Below are positions 14,652 through 23,952 of a stretch of DNA of 33,681 nt, in pieces; the first letter of the stretch is position 1; each line of letters opens with the position of its first letter. The position numbers and the translations under genes are program-made. Source of the stretch: Silvimonas sp. JCM 19000 (GTDB lineage Bacteria > Pseudomonadota > Gammaproteobacteria > Burkholderiales > Chitinibacteraceae); the NCBI GenBank assembly GCA_001313065.1, contig BBFD01000007.1, positions 1 through 33,681 of the forward strand, written 5' to 3'. The notes under the pieces are model-generated. The model was not told the origin of the DNA, ran no database searches, and saw only the letters and a program-made list of their open reading frames with translations.

Positions 14652-15481
14652 ATGGGCCGGGAAACCGCACCTGTTACGGGCGCTGCGTCGAAGTTGAAGC
14701 CGCCCGCCTTTTTTTTGAAAACGCGCCGGGGCCGCGAAGTCTGGCGGTATCTGTTGGAGGCGCTCGACGCCGCCAAGCTGGACTACCGGTCGGCGCAGAT
14801 GTCCGTGGCGATGCTCGCGGACAAGGTCGAAGTCTGGCGAACCCACGCGGACGCCTTGCACAAAATCGGGCACCGCTACGAAGACGACTCGAATGGCGGT
14901 TCGCTTGAGCTGGACGAATCCCGCGCGGAACGCCGGGCCCGCGTCGAGATACTGAAAGACCTTGACGATGCTGGCCTGACTACGTTGGCCGTGGCGCAGA
15001 TTCGCGTTGTCGATCGCCTGACCAATCAGGCGAATTGTTCAGTCCCTTCGAGCTGATGAACCAGATCGGCGAAGAGTCTAAACGCCTGCCGGATGCCCCT
15101 CCGTGGACGATGCGGCCCACTGAGAAGCGGATCTGGAAAGACCTGCTGAAGAGCCTCGACACCGTCGGCTTCGATTTTTTTCCACGGCCGGGCTGTCACT
15201 GGGTTTGATGTGTGCCGCGATCACCGACTGGCAGGACTGCAAGTCCTGGATTGATGACCACAAAGGCCGGGTGTTCGCCACCAGCCAGGACACCGGGCGC
15301 ACCTACGAGGTAAGCGCCAGTTACAACAGAGCAAAGATCGCCAGCCAGCTGCGCGTGCTGTTCAGAAAAAAACGGAATGACGGTGGCGTCGTGCGCGAAA
15401 ACGAAAGCAATCAGCAAGGGGCGGGTGATCAGCGAGGAGCTGGAGGAAATCCTGAGCTTTATTCAATCGCGGCCGGACTAG
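14652..15481 (+). pseudogene. Terminase small subunit (P27-like), apparently with two tandem modules, frameshifted
   Basis: ATG 14652 follows GGAG. The first module (about residues 25-120) has GREVWRYLLEALDAAKLDYR and SVAMLADKVEVWR. A linker reading NQGELFSPFE after adding one G near 15031 leads to a second, similarly built module: KRIWKDLLKSLDTVGFDF, MCAAITDWQDCKSWIDDHKG, TGRTYEVSASYNRAKIASQL. The C-terminus is helical (ISEELEEILSFIQSRPD), stop TAG 15479-15481. Frame breaks: near 15031, the T7 run at 15175-15181 and the A7 run at 15367-15373. About 276 residues in total, against roughly 110-180 for an ordinary TerS. Two adjacent genes (second start ATG 15054) are the alternative. Role: recognises the packaging site and loads DNA onto the large subunit. 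Confidence 0.65.
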
Positions 15482-15495
15482 TTCCGGCTGTTTAC

Positions 15496-17152
15496 GTGCC
15501 GCAGCCGTGGGACGCCTACGGGCTGGCGGTGCTGCGCGGCGACGTTACGGTTTGTCGGCTGACGCGGCTGGCGATCGAACGCCACTACCGCGATCTTGCC
15601 CACGGCGGCGGGCGCGGCCTGGTGTTCCGGCTGGACATGGCCAGCCATGTGCTGTCGTTCTTCCCGCGCTTCTGCCGGCACTCGAAAGGTGAGTGGGCCG
15701 GCAAGCCGGTTGACCTGGCTGACTGGCAAGCATTCTGGCTTGCCGTTGAGTTTGGCTGGTACCACACCACCGGCAAGCGCCGATATCGCACGTGGTACGA
15801 AGAGGTTGCGCGCAAAAATGGCAAGAGCACCAAGCTGGCCGGGCTGGGTATCTACCTGTTTGCCGCAGATCGTGAACCCGGCGCCGAGGTCTACACCGCC
15901 GCGACCAAGCTGGAACAGGCAAAGATCACCCACAACGAAGCGCAGATGATGGTCGGACAGTCGCCGGCCTTGCGCCAGCTGGTGACGGCGCAGCACGAAA
16001 AGCTGTTTATTCCGGGCACATCTAACAAATACGTACCACTTGGCGCCGATGCCAAAACGTCGGATGGCTTGAACGTACACGCGGCAATCATTGATGAGCT
16101 GCACGCCCACCCGAGCCGTGACCTGTGGGACGTGATCGATACCGGTCGCGGTGCGCGGCGCAATTCGATCATGCACGCGATCACCACGGCCGGTTTCAAC
16201 CAGGAGGGCAGCATCTGCCTGGAGCAGCGCCAGTATCTGGTGTCGGTGCTTGAAGGCACGCTGGAAGACGATTCGTTTGGCGGCGTGGTCTACACGCTTG
16301 ATCCGGAGGACGACTGGCACGACGAATCGGTCTGGTGCAAAGCCAATCCGAATCTCGCGTCTCGGTGTTTCTGGATGAACTGCGCTCGCAGGCCCGCAAG
16401 GCGGCGGGCGTACCGGCCGCGCTGTTCAACTTCCTGACCAAGCGTCTCAACATCTGGACGCAACAGGTCGACGCCTGGTTATCGCTCGATGACTGGGACA
16501 AGGGCGGCGAAGTCTTTGACCATTCGCTGTTGCTTGATCGGCCCTGCTTTGGCGGGCTTGATCTGGCCAGCACGACCGATCTGACCGCGTGGATTCTGGT
16601 GTTTCCGCCATGCCCCCACGATGCTCACTGGCGCGTGTTGCCTCGCTTCTTTGTGCCGGAGGACAACATGCCGCTGCGCGAGCGTAAAGACCGCGTGCCG
16701 TATCAACTGTGGACGCAGCAGGGCCACATCATCGCTACGCCGGGTAATGTGGTGGATCAGGAAATGATCCGCCAGCAGATTCTGGTTGATGCAGATGTGT
16801 ATGACGTCCGCGACGTGGCGTTTGACGAATGGAACTCGGCCAAACTGGCGACCGAGCTGGGCGAGGCGGGCATCTTGATGGTGAAGATTCGGCAAAACTT
16901 CGAGGGGCTGACGGCGGCTACCAAGCACCTCGAAGGGCTGGTGCTGGCCGGGCGGCTGATGCACGGCGGCAACCCGGTGCTGCGCTGGAACGCCGGCAAC
17001 GTGGTTTTGCTGCGCGATACGAACGACAACTATCGACGAACAAGAAGAAATCACGCGACCGGATCGACGGCATTGTGGCGCTGTGTATGGCGCTGAATCG
17101 TGCCTTGTTCGGGGGTGAAGAAGAAATTGAACCGGGGATCATCCTGTTATGA
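15496..17152 (+). pseudogene. Terminase large subunit, two frameshifts as printed
   Basis: The protein begins near YVPQPWDAYG. The ATPase part has Walker A as ARKNGKST (about residue 110), Walker B as HAAIIDELHAH, and the coupling region after it. The nuclease part starts with GGLDLASTTDLTAW and has DEWNSAKLATEL later, ending DRIDGIVALCMALNRALFGG. This is the HK97/Terminase_1-type order. Frame breaks: near 16362 (one G missing; NLGVSVFLDELRS results) and near 17035. About 552 residues after repair, normal for the family. The GTG at 15496 is a tentative start, just after the TerS stop. The stop overlaps the portal start (ATGA). Role: ATP-driven DNA packaging and cutting. Confidence 0.88.
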
Positions 17153-18411
17153 CGCAAGCAACGTGGTATGACACCCAGCGCGTGAGCCAGTCCGGATCGG
17201 TGGTGCTGGCTAAATGGAATGCCGAGCGCCAGGCCGTAAAAAAACGAGGCGGCGCACTCGATCAGCACGGCGCGCCCCGGTACCGAAGTCTACGAATGGC
17301 TCACCGGCGGCGCACAGCAAGCGGTGGCGGGCGTTGCGGTGAATGAGCGCACCGCGATGCTGGTATCGGCCGTTTACGCGTGCGTGTCGCTGATTGGTGG
17401 TGCGGTTTCCAATATGCCGCTCGACATCTACCGGCGCAGTGGCGACGCCATCATCAAGGTGAACGAAGACAGCAATCTGTTCTGGCTGTTCAACGAGGAA
17501 CCGTCGGCAGTATGGTCGGCGCCGGTGGCGTGGGAGTACGCCATGTCTTCGCTAATGCTCCATGGTGATTCCTTCTGGCGCATTGTGCGCCAGTCCCCGG
17601 TGAGCCCGGATATCGTCGCGTTCGAGCCGTGGAACCCGCTGGCCGTGGTGGTACAGCGCGTCGCGGGGCGTCTGGTTTATACGATGGTCGATCCTGACGG
17701 CAATGTGTTTGTACTTGATCAGGATGATGTGTTGCATGTGCCGGGTGTCGGTTTTAACGGCCTGCGCGGCATGAGCCCGATCCGGCATGCGGCGCTACGC
17801 AATGCGGTGGGCGTGGCGCACGCGGCCGACGGCTTTGCGGCCAGCTTCTTTTCAAACGGCGCGCGGCCCGACTTCGCGCTGACCACCGACGGCAAGTTGA
17901 CCGACGAGGCCGTAAAGATATTGCGGGATACGTGGGAGGCCCGGCACAGCGGCCCGAACAACGCCCACAAGCCAGCGGTGCTGACCGGCGGGCTCAAGGT
18001 GCAGCAGCTGACCATGACATCGCAGGATGCCCAGCTACTGGACACGCGCAAGTTCCAGATCGAGGACATTGCGCGCATTTACGGCGTGCCGCCCCACATG
18101 ATCGGATCGATGGACAAAACGTCGGCGTGGGGCACCGGCATCGAGCAGCTATCCATCAGCTTTGTACGCTTCACGCTCATGCGCCACCTGGTGAAATTCC
18201 AGGCAGAATCAACCGCAAATGTTTCAGAACGGCGCGCAATTTCGCCCGTTTCGACGCGTGGGCGCTGGAAAAAAAGGCGACTTGAACAGCCTGTTCACCG
18301 CCTTGCGCGTGGCGGTCGGTCGGGCCGGGGAGCCGGGACTGATCACGGTTGACGAGGCGCGGGCACGCCTTGGCATGTCCCGCGTGCCGGGCGGCGACAA
18401 ACTTTTTTTGA
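17149..18411 (+). pseudogene. HK97-type portal protein, frameshifted as printed
   Basis: The portal family is clear from VYACVSLIGGAVSNMPLDIY, the block WEYAMSSLMLHGDSFWRIVR, the loop GLRGMSPIRHAALRNAVGVA, FFSNGARPDF and ARIYGVPPHMIGSMDKTSAW. The C-terminus reads LITVDEARARLGM...GGDKLF. Frame breaks are at the A7 run at 17238-17244 (six A restore KNEAAHS), at the A7 run at 18269-18275 (five A restore ALEKGDLNSLF), and probably at one position near 18200-18240. With six T at 18403-18409 the gene stops at TGA 18409-18411, directly before the protease. About 420 residues. Role: dodecameric DNA gate at one capsid vertex. Confidence 0.85.
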
Positions 18412-18425
18412 CGGGGGAAACGGTA

Positions 18426-19265
18426 ATGCATCAACTGATGCGCCTGATGGCGCTAAACAAAAGTAATTCGCGCCGGTTTGAGGTGGTGGCTAGCGCGGCG
18501 GATGAGGCCACCATTTACCTGTATGACGTGATTGTCGCCAATCAGGCCGAAGCGGACTGGTGTGGTGGTGTCGCAGCCGACAGCTTCGTCAAGGCTTTGC
18601 AGGGCGTGACCGCCAGCACCATCCACCTGCGGATCAACAGCCCCGGCGGTGACGTGTTCGGGGCGCGTGCGATGGAGCAGGCGCTGCGCGAGCATCCTGC
18701 GCGCGTGGTGTCGCACATCGACGGCGTTGCGGCGAGCGCGGCCAGCTTTCTGTCGCTGGCCGCTGACGAAATCGAGATTACGCCAGGCGGGTTCTTCATG
18801 ATCCACAAGGCGTGGACGATGGCCTATGGCAACAGCGATGACCTGACGCGTACGGTCGCCCTGCTGCAGCAGATCGATGAGTCATTGGTGGCCAGCTATG
18901 CCGCCTCCACGGGGCAGGCTGCGGACGAAATTCGCGCCTGGATGTCGGCCGAGACGTGGATCGGGGCCGAGGACGCCGTCAAGCTGGGCTTTGCGACGCG
19001 TATTGCAGGGCAGGCGCCCACAAATGCCGGGCGCTGGGATTTAAGCGCCTATGACAATACGCCAGCGCCTCTGGCCAGCGCCGCCACCGTGGCGACATGC
19101 GCCGACGCGCTGACCAGTAGCGTGCGTGCCGTGCTGGCTGAAATGGGTATCACCTCGCCCACGGCGGCTGTAGCGCCTGACCCCGGCGAAGTCGAACGCG
19201 AGCATCGCCAGCGCTGCTGGCCTTGCATCAACGAATCTGATCAACGCTCCCGCGCTGATCCATGA
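18426..19265 (+). CDS. ClpP/S14-type prohead protease
   Basis: MHQLMRLMALNKSNSRRFEV is followed by the ClpP fold. INSPGGDVFGARAM forms the oxyanion region, the nucleophile Ser lies in GVAASAASFLSLAAD, the catalytic His in FFMIHKAWTMAYGN, and an acidic residue is expected further on (IDESLVASYAASTGQ, helix). Role: cleaves the scaffold part of the capsid protein during prohead maturation. The gene sits between portal and capsid as in HK97. The last 25 residues (from about 19185) are Arg/Cys-rich and unlike the rest, so the frame may shift there; the stop at 19265 lies just before a hairpin. Confidence 0.85.
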   Translation: MHQLMRLMALNKSNSRRFEVVASAADEATIYLYDVIVANQAEADWCGGVAADSFVKALQGVTASTIHLRINSPGGDVFGARAMEQALREHPARVVSHIDGVAASAASFLSLAADEIEITPGGFFMIHKAWTMAYGNSDDLTRTVALLQQIDESLVASYAASTGQAADEIRAWMSAETWIGAEDAVKLGFATRIAGQAPTNAGRWDLSAYDNTPAPLASAATVATCADALTSSVRAVLAEMGITSPTAAVAPDPGEVEREHRQRCWPCINESDQRSRADP

Positions 19266-19291
19266 AGCCACCCACCCGGGTGGCTTTTTTT
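19266..19291 (+). terminator. Terminator-like hairpin before the major capsid gene
   Basis: A perfect 8-bp stem (AGCCACCC/GGGTGGCT, 4-base loop) is followed by T7, only 24 bases before the capsid start codon. Inside an operon it can end upstream transcripts only if late transcription is not antiterminated. Confidence 0.75.
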
Positions 19292-19314
19292 ATTTCCTGA
19301 CGGAGAAAAAAGGT

Positions 19315-20568
19315 ATGTCTATCCAAGCACTGCGGGAGCGCCACAGCGCCCTGGCCAAGTCCATCGAAAACCTGCTGGACAAGAATGTAAACCCCACGTG
19401 GAACGGCGATCTGGAAGCGCAGTACAAAGCGCAGCTGGCCGAAATGGACACCATCGCGGCCGACATCTCGCGCCAGAACACCTTCCGCGCGCGCATGACC
19501 GAACATGCAAACGCCGGCGGCGGCCAGATCAGCGACGACGTGCGCAACCAGTTCACCCGCACGCCGGGTGCGCATAGCGATGACGTGGCCGGCATGCGCG
19601 CTTTTCTGGCTGGCGGCGTTGCCAATATGAGCGAAGAGGCGCGCAGTCGTATGCAGGCGCGCCAGTCGCACGACATTCGCAACGCGATGTCGACGACGAC
19701 CGGTTCTGAAGGCGGCTACACGGTCGCGCCGGAATATTTCGGCGAGTTGACCGCAGCCATGCGCGCTTACGGCGGTGTGCGTGCGGTGGCGCGCACCATC
19801 CAGTCTGCCTCGGGTGCGGTGCTGAATTTCCCGACCGCCGACGCCACTGCCGAAGTCGGCGAGATTGTCGGGCAAAGCCAGTCAGCATCGGCCGCAGATA
19901 CCACATTCGGCAACAGCACGCTGGAGGTGTTCAAGTACTCGTCCAAGGTGATCGCTGTTCCTTTCGAGCTGATTCAAGACTCCATGTTCGACATTCAGGG
20001 CTACGTGCAAGCCCTGCTTGCCCTGCGTATCGGTCGTATCACGGCGCAGCATTTTGCCGTCGGCAGCGGCGTCGGCCAGCCACGTGGTCTGATCACTGCT
20101 GCGGCCGTGGGTAAAGCTGCGGCGTCTGGTCAGGTTGCGTCGATCACTTATGAAGACCTGGTGGATCTGGAGCACTCCGTCGACCCGGCGTACCGCACCG
20201 CTGCAGGCTGGATGATGCACGACAGCACCCTGCGCGTGATTCGCAAGATCAAGGACGATGAAGGCCGCCCGATCTTTGTGCCGGGCTATGAGCAGGGCAA
20301 CCCCGGTGGTGCGCCGGATCGTCTGATGGGTCGTGCCATCCAGATTTGTCAGGAAATGCCGGTCATGGCCGCCAACGCCAAGTCGCTGGCGTTCGGTGAT
20401 TTCTCCAAGTACTTCGTGCGCGAAGTGATGGATCTGACCCTGTTCCGCTTCACCGATTCGGTCTACGCGAGCAAAGGTCAAACGGGCTTCCTGGCATTCA
20501 ACCGTCAGGGCGGCAACCTGATTGACGTGGGCGGCGCGGTGAAGGTGTACCAGAACTCCGCGACCTGA
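19315..20568 (+). CDS. HK97-family major capsid protein
   Basis: 417 residues, intact. The first 110 or so residues are a charged, coiled scaffold-like delta domain (MSIQALRERHSALAKSIENL...). The capsid fold follows, starting at STTTGSEGGYTVAPEYFGEL, with FPTADATAEVGEIVGQSQS, KVIAVPFELIQDS, then GSGVGQPRGLITAA and LAFGDFSKYFVREVMDLTLF near the C-terminus. Protease cleavage is expected just before the STTTGSEGG segment, as in HK97. The gene has no A/T run of six or more and is unbroken, in line with the error pattern described in the findings. Confidence 0.95.
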   Translation: MSIQALRERHSALAKSIENLLDKNVNPTWNGDLEAQYKAQLAEMDTIAADISRQNTFRARMTEHANAGGGQISDDVRNQFTRTPGAHSDDVAGMRAFLAGGVANMSEEARSRMQARQSHDIRNAMSTTTGSEGGYTVAPEYFGELTAAMRAYGGVRAVARTIQSASGAVLNFPTADATAEVGEIVGQSQSASAADTTFGNSTLEVFKYSSKVIAVPFELIQDSMFDIQGYVQALLALRIGRITAQHFAVGSGVGQPRGLITAAAVGKAAASGQVASITYEDLVDLEHSVDPAYRTAAGWMMHDSTLRVIRKIKDDEGRPIFVPGYEQGNPGGAPDRLMGRAIQICQEMPVMAANAKSLAFGDFSKYFVREVMDLTLFRFTDSVYASKGQTGFLAFNRQGGNLIDVGGAVKVYQNSAT

Positions 20569-20574
20569 TCACGC

Positions 20575-20604
20575 ACAGGGCGGCTTTGTGCTGCCCTGTT
20601 TTTT
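20575..20604 (+). terminator. Terminator-like hairpin after the major capsid gene
   Basis: A 10-bp stem with one G-U (20575-20584 with 20590-20599, loop TTTGT) is followed by T6, right behind the capsid stop. Confidence 0.75.
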
Positions 20605-20630
20605 CCTCACGCAATTGATAAGGGGGCCTC

Positions 20631-20998
20631 ATGGCCACGAAGAAAATTGATGCGGCTGCGCCCGAGCAAACTGCAGCCGATGACCTGACCACCACCAGCG
20701 AAGAGGCAGGTCTGAATGATGCCCAAGCGCGGACGACGGCTTTGCCGATGTGCAAGACGAACAATCGTCGGCGGCCGATGCGTCTGCCGAGCCGGAGCAG
20801 CGCGTCCGAGCTGGTGCCGGACGCCGTTGAGGCGCCAGCGGCACTGCCGGAAATGGTCGACTGCCGTGTGTTGTCGCAATGCCAGTACGGCAGCGTAAAC
20901 GCCGTCGTCAGCCTGCCGTGGGCCGAGGCGCACGCGCCTTTAAAGCCGGTCAGGTCGATCCCACCCCGGCCGCTGTGGCGTACGCACGCAGTCTGTAA
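20631..20998 (+). pseudogene. Small phage head-region protein, frameshifted
   Basis: The start (MATKKIDAAAPEQTAADDLT) is acidic and Ala/Thr-rich. The sense then moves through a second frame (ADDGFADVQDEQSSAADASA) and returns with PEMVDCRVLSQCQYGSVNAV. It ends GQVDPTPAAVAYARSL with TAA at 20996-20998. A disordered acidic N-terminus plus a compact C-terminal domain of this type is common directly after HK97-type capsid genes, often annotated only as hypothetical. About 123 residues. A head-decoration or head-completion role is possible but unproven. Confidence 0.6.
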
Positions 20999-21006
20999 TC
21001 AACGCT

Positions 21007-21063
21007 GGCCGCCCCGGCGGCCGGCTTTCGGAATGTCGTTACTGCAGCGCCATTCCGAAAGCC
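21007..21063 (+). other. Tandem hairpins upstream of the head-tail connector gene
   Basis: Two perfect inverted repeats follow each other: 7 bp at 21007-21013/21016-21022, and 13 bp at 21023-21035/21051-21063. The second ends directly before the AAGGAG ribosome binding site of the next gene. There is no T-tract, so an RNA-stability or translational role is more likely than termination. Confidence 0.6.
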
Positions 21064-21076
21064 CAAGGAGCAACCC

Positions 21077-21622
21077 ATGTTTACCCGCATCGAAGCGCCG
21101 GCAGAGATGCCGGTCACGCTGGAAGAAATCCGCGCGCATTGCGTTGTCGATATCAGCGACGACGACGCGTTACTTGAGGCACTGGTCGCCGCCGCATATA
21201 GCCAGGCCGAGCATCGCACCGGCCGCGCATTGTTGCCGCAGGTCTGGACGCTCGAATGCAGCGCCGGTGCCATCGCGAAAAGTCACGCCATTCCGCTGCG
21301 GCATGACACCACCGACGTGCTGTCGGTGACGTGGATCGACAGCGCGGGCAAGCAGCAGGAATGGCCATCAAGCAACTATCGGCTGCAGGGCCGGTACCGG
21401 CTGGTTCCGGTCAGTGGCTGGCCCGATACCGGCGGCGCGCCGATGACCATCACCTTTCGTTGCGGCCGCTTTCCGACGGTGGCTACGTTGCCGCAAGACA
21501 TCAAGGCCTGGATCAAACTGCATGCAGCCACGCTTTATGCCAACCGTGAAGCGGTGCAGGGCGGCCAACAGGTGGCGCTGCCGCGTTCGTTTGTCGACGG
21601 GCTGCTTGATCCTACGTGCTGA
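21077..21622 (+). CDS. Head-tail connector protein, HK97 gp6-like
   Basis: 181 residues. The pattern PVTLEEIRAHCVVDISDDDA, then LVAAAYSQAEHRTGRALLPQ, and later AWIKLHAATLYANREAV is characteristic of the gp6-like connector family that forms a ring under the portal. A middle beta-rich insert (about residues 60-140) is normal in longer members. A strong ribosome binding site (AAGGAG, 7 bases away) supports ATG 21077. Confidence 0.88.
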   Translation: MFTRIEAPAEMPVTLEEIRAHCVVDISDDDALLEALVAAAYSQAEHRTGRALLPQVWTLECSAGAIAKSHAIPLRHDTTDVLSVTWIDSAGKQQEWPSSNYRLQGRYRLVPVSGWPDTGGAPMTITFRCGRFPTVATLPQDIKAWIKLHAATLYANREAVQGGQQVALPRSFVDGLLDPTC

Positions 21623-21634
21623 TCGAGGTGTGAC

Positions 21635-21970
21635 ATGCGCGCAGCCCGATTACGTCACCGCATCAGCATCCAGCGCAAAACCATCACGCGCTCGCCCAGT
21701 GGCGAGCAGCTGCACGAATGGCAAGAGATTGCCAGCGTGCGCGCAGGCGTCGAGCCTCTTCGCGGTAGCGAGCGGATCGCTGACGGGCAGGTACGCGCGT
21801 CGGTCGATACCTTGATCGTTATCCGTTACCAGCGCGGGCTGAAGGTCGGCGCCGATGACCGCGTGGTACATGGCGACGATATCTACAACGTCGCCAGCGC
21901 CATCGATGTGCGCGGCGAGCACGACACTATCGAAATCATGGCCACGGCCAACGGGGTAAGTGATGGCTAA
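21635..21970 (+). CDS. Head-tail adaptor / joining protein (SPP1 gp16-type)
   Basis: MRAARLRHRISIQRKTITRS starts the beta-barrel family of head-tail joining proteins; the family pattern continues with EWQEIASVRAGVEPLRGSER and YNVASAIDVRGEHDTIEIMA. 111 residues, normal length. It begins 12 bases after the connector and overlaps the next gene by eight bases. Confidence 0.85.
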   Translation: MRAARLRHRISIQRKTITRSPSGEQLHEWQEIASVRAGVEPLRGSERIADGQVRASVDTLIVIRYQRGLKVGADDRVVHGDDIYNVASAIDVRGEHDTIEIMATANGVSDG

Positions 21971-22451
21971 GACCGTACAAGTGCAAACGACCGGCCTTCG
22001 CGAGCTGGGGCTGGCCATCCAGAAGCTGAACCGCAAAACGCAAACCACCATCGCCCGCTCGGCGCTCGCCGCCGGCGGCCGGGTATTTGCCAAGGAAATG
22101 CGCACGCGCGTACCCATGCTCGAGGCCGACACGGCGCAGCGTAAGCGCGGCACGGTCAAGAAGAACATCCGCGTACGGGTGTTGCGGCCGGTGAAGGCGG
22201 GCGAGCTGCAAGCCGTGATCGGTGTGCGCCGGATCTCGAAAGATCAGGCAAAGCTGTGGCGGGCGACGTCCGGCCAGCGCGGCGCCGCCAATCCCGATGA
22301 TCCGTTTTACTGGTATTTCGTCGAATTCGGCACGCGCAAAATGGCCGCCCGGCCTTTTGTCCGGCCGTCCTATGAGGCGGCGAAATCCGAGGCGGCCGAG
22401 CGCACCAAAGACCAACTCAGAAAACGCATTACGCAGGAGGCGGGCAAATGA
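21963..22451 (+). CDS. HK97 gp10-like neck/tail-completion protein
   Basis: Residues begin MAKTVQVQTTGLRELGLAIQ, followed by ARSALAAGGRVFAKEMRTRV and, towards the end, YWYFVEFGTRKMAARPFVRP. This is the diagnostic FGT...ARPFxRP block of the gp10-like family, which acts in tail-to-head joining. 163 residues, intact. A GTG at 21960 is a possible earlier start. The stop overlaps the next ATG. Confidence 0.88.
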   Translation: MAKTVQVQTTGLRELGLAIQKLNRKTQTTIARSALAAGGRVFAKEMRTRVPMLEADTAQRKRGTVKKNIRVRVLRPVKAGELQAVIGVRRISKDQAKLWRATSGQRGAANPDDPFYWYFVEFGTRKMAARPFVRPSYEAAKSEAAERTKDQLRKRITQEAGK

Positions 22452-22792
22452 GTTTCCGCGAACAGGTTTACCAGGCGCTCGCGCCGCTGGTGGGGGCCCG
22501 CTGCTATCCCGAGTTGCTGCCGGAAAACCTGGCCGACTATCCGGCCATTTACTGGAGTTACATGGCGACGCCGGATGCCACTGTTGGCGGCGAGGCCGAC
22601 GAAGAGTCGATCCGCCTTGAGATCAACGTCGTGGCACGCACCACCGATGCGCTGGCCAGTCTGCGCGTGGCGGTCAGTGATGCGATGTATGACACCTTTG
22701 ACACGGCGCAGCGCATCAGTGACATGCCCATGCCGTACGACGACAGCGGCGGCCTGTTTCGCCGCGTCATTGAATTCAACCTGCGCGCCTGA
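22448..22792 (+). CDS. Tail completion protein, DUF3168-like
   Basis: 115 residues. The N-terminus MSFREQVYQALAPLVGARCY is followed by PAIYWSYMATPDATVGGEAD and a terminal beta strand set (GGLFRRVIEFNLRA), the DUF3168 (tail terminator, gpU-like) pattern. Expected role: caps the finished tail tube so that it can join the head. Coupled to the upstream gene by a four-base overlap and followed by a hairpin. Confidence 0.8.
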   Translation: MSFREQVYQALAPLVGARCYPELLPENLADYPAIYWSYMATPDATVGGEADEESIRLEINVVARTTDALASLRVAVSDAMYDTFDTAQRISDMPMPYDDSGGLFRRVIEFNLRA

Positions 22793-22814
22793 CCCGCCGC
22801 GCGCTTTGTCCACG

Positions 22815-22836
22815 ACCCGCTTAGGCGGGTTTTTTT
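22815..22836 (+). terminator. Terminator-like hairpin before the tail tube gene
   Basis: A 6-bp stem (ACCCGC/GCGGGT, loop TTAG) is followed by T7, 17 bases before the tail tube start codon. Confidence 0.7.
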
Positions 22837-22852
22837 ACGCCCTGAGGAAACT

Positions 22853-23509
22853 ATGGCCAAGAGTCAAACTACGCCGTTTCGCGGCTCTAAAATCTCGATT
22901 CTCTCTGGCGTGCTGGCGGCCAAAGCCGTCACCGCGCTTTCCAAAGCCAACCCCGCCGTCGCTACGCTGGCCAATCACAACCTGATCCAGGGCGACGTGG
23001 TGCGCCTGGCGGGCTTCGGTGCCGACATCGATGGCGACTACGCGGTCAATGTCGTATCGGACAGCACGTTTCAGGTGCTGGGCCTTGATACCACCAATGC
23101 CACCTTCGCCGTGTCGGCGACCACCACTGTCGCAGAGGCGACCTGGCTGGACATCGCTGAAATCACCAACTTTCAGGAGGCAGGCCGCTCGATCAGCCAG
23201 ATCGAGACGACGACCGTCGCGTCTGAAGAAACCGAATCGGAGCCGGGTTTGCCTTCGGCCGGCACGGTGCAGCTCACCTTCAATGCTGCCCCCGACGTTG
23301 CATCGCAAACGCAGCTGGCCGCCTACGAAACCAACGGCGAGAAGTTCTGGAGCCGTCTCACCTTGCCGCGTGGCCGTGGCTACAAGCTGTATTACGGCTA
23401 CATCTCGACCGGTGCCGGTCTGGATGGCGCTGTGAACGGCGTTTACACCTCGGGCGTCACCATCCAGTTGTCCGGTCCCAAGTACTACGTCAAGCAACAG
23501 GTGGCTTAA
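22853..23509 (+). CDS. Major tail tube protein
   Basis: 218 residues, intact, beta-rich. It starts MAKSQTTPFRGSKISILSGV. About residues 25-90 form a beta-rich, Ala/Val/Asp-rich insert. The tail tube signature follows: WLDIAEITNFQEAGRSISQI, then EPGLPSAGTVQLTFNAA and a final set of strands. Position between the tail terminator and the G/GT chaperones fixes the role as the repeating unit of the tail tube. Confidence 0.85.
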   Translation: MAKSQTTPFRGSKISILSGVLAAKAVTALSKANPAVATLANHNLIQGDVVRLAGFGADIDGDYAVNVVSDSTFQVLGLDTTNATFAVSATTTVAEATWLDIAEITNFQEAGRSISQIETTTVASEETESEPGLPSAGTVQLTFNAAPDVASQTQLAAYETNGEKFWSRLTLPRGRGYKLYYGYISTGAGLDGAVNGVYTSGVTIQLSGPKYYVKQQVA

Positions 23510-23952
23510 ATGGATAAAGAAGCTCTTCGCGCCGCGCTGTGCGGCATCGTTTCCAATCTGACCCCCGTCATCCTGAACCGCGACATGACGGTCTATTTAC
23601 GCGCCACCACGGTCGGCGCCGTCAACTTTGATATCAGCCTGGGCCTGGCCCACATGCTGAAGCTCGCCGAGCAACAAGGCGTTCCGGTGGATCTGGATGA
23701 CTGGCCGGACGTGGACAAGCTCAAGGCGTTTTTTGCGCCGCCGTGTCGGTGATCCGTTCATGTTGGCGCGCCGCCTGGCCGTGCGCCTGTGCGATGAAGC
23801 CGGCGAGCTGCTGTTTGACGCCAGTAACGAGGACGACCTGAAAGCGATCAACGCGCTCGACGGTTCGGTGCTGGATGTCTTGCGCGTGGAACTTGACCGC
23901 GAGACCGCCGCAAAAAAACTCGGCGCCCGGCGACGCTTCCAGCTCCAGCTGA
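23510..23952 (+). pseudogene. Tail assembly chaperone G (lambda gpG position), one frame break
   Basis: MDKEALRAALCGIVSNLTPV runs in frame to a T6 run at 23728-23733. With five T the sense continues KAFLRRRVGDPFMLARRLAV and RLCDEAGELLFDASNEDDLK. If the A7 at 23912-23918 is really six, the frame ends AAKNSAPGDASSSS with TGA at 23950-23952, the usual kind of gpG end. As printed, the frame runs on to 24017. About 147 residues. It works with GT to keep the tape measure soluble during tail assembly. Confidence 0.75.
23912..23918 (+). promoter_or_regulatory. Candidate programmed -1 ribosomal frameshift site between G and T
   Basis: The run of A lies in the X XXY YYZ register of the upstream frame: the last base of a GCA codon, then AAA AAA. 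If the run is six long, it and the following C form A AAA AAC, a classical slippery heptamer. Slipping by -1 leads into the frame LGARRRFQLQLSFAL, which joins the T domain. This is the expected place for the lambda-type G-GT frameshift. Confidence 0.6.

Noticed and set aside
15478..16320. 280-codon minus-strand frame opposite the terminase large subunit
   Set aside because: Antisense shadow; the terminase motifs on the plus strand explain this DNA.
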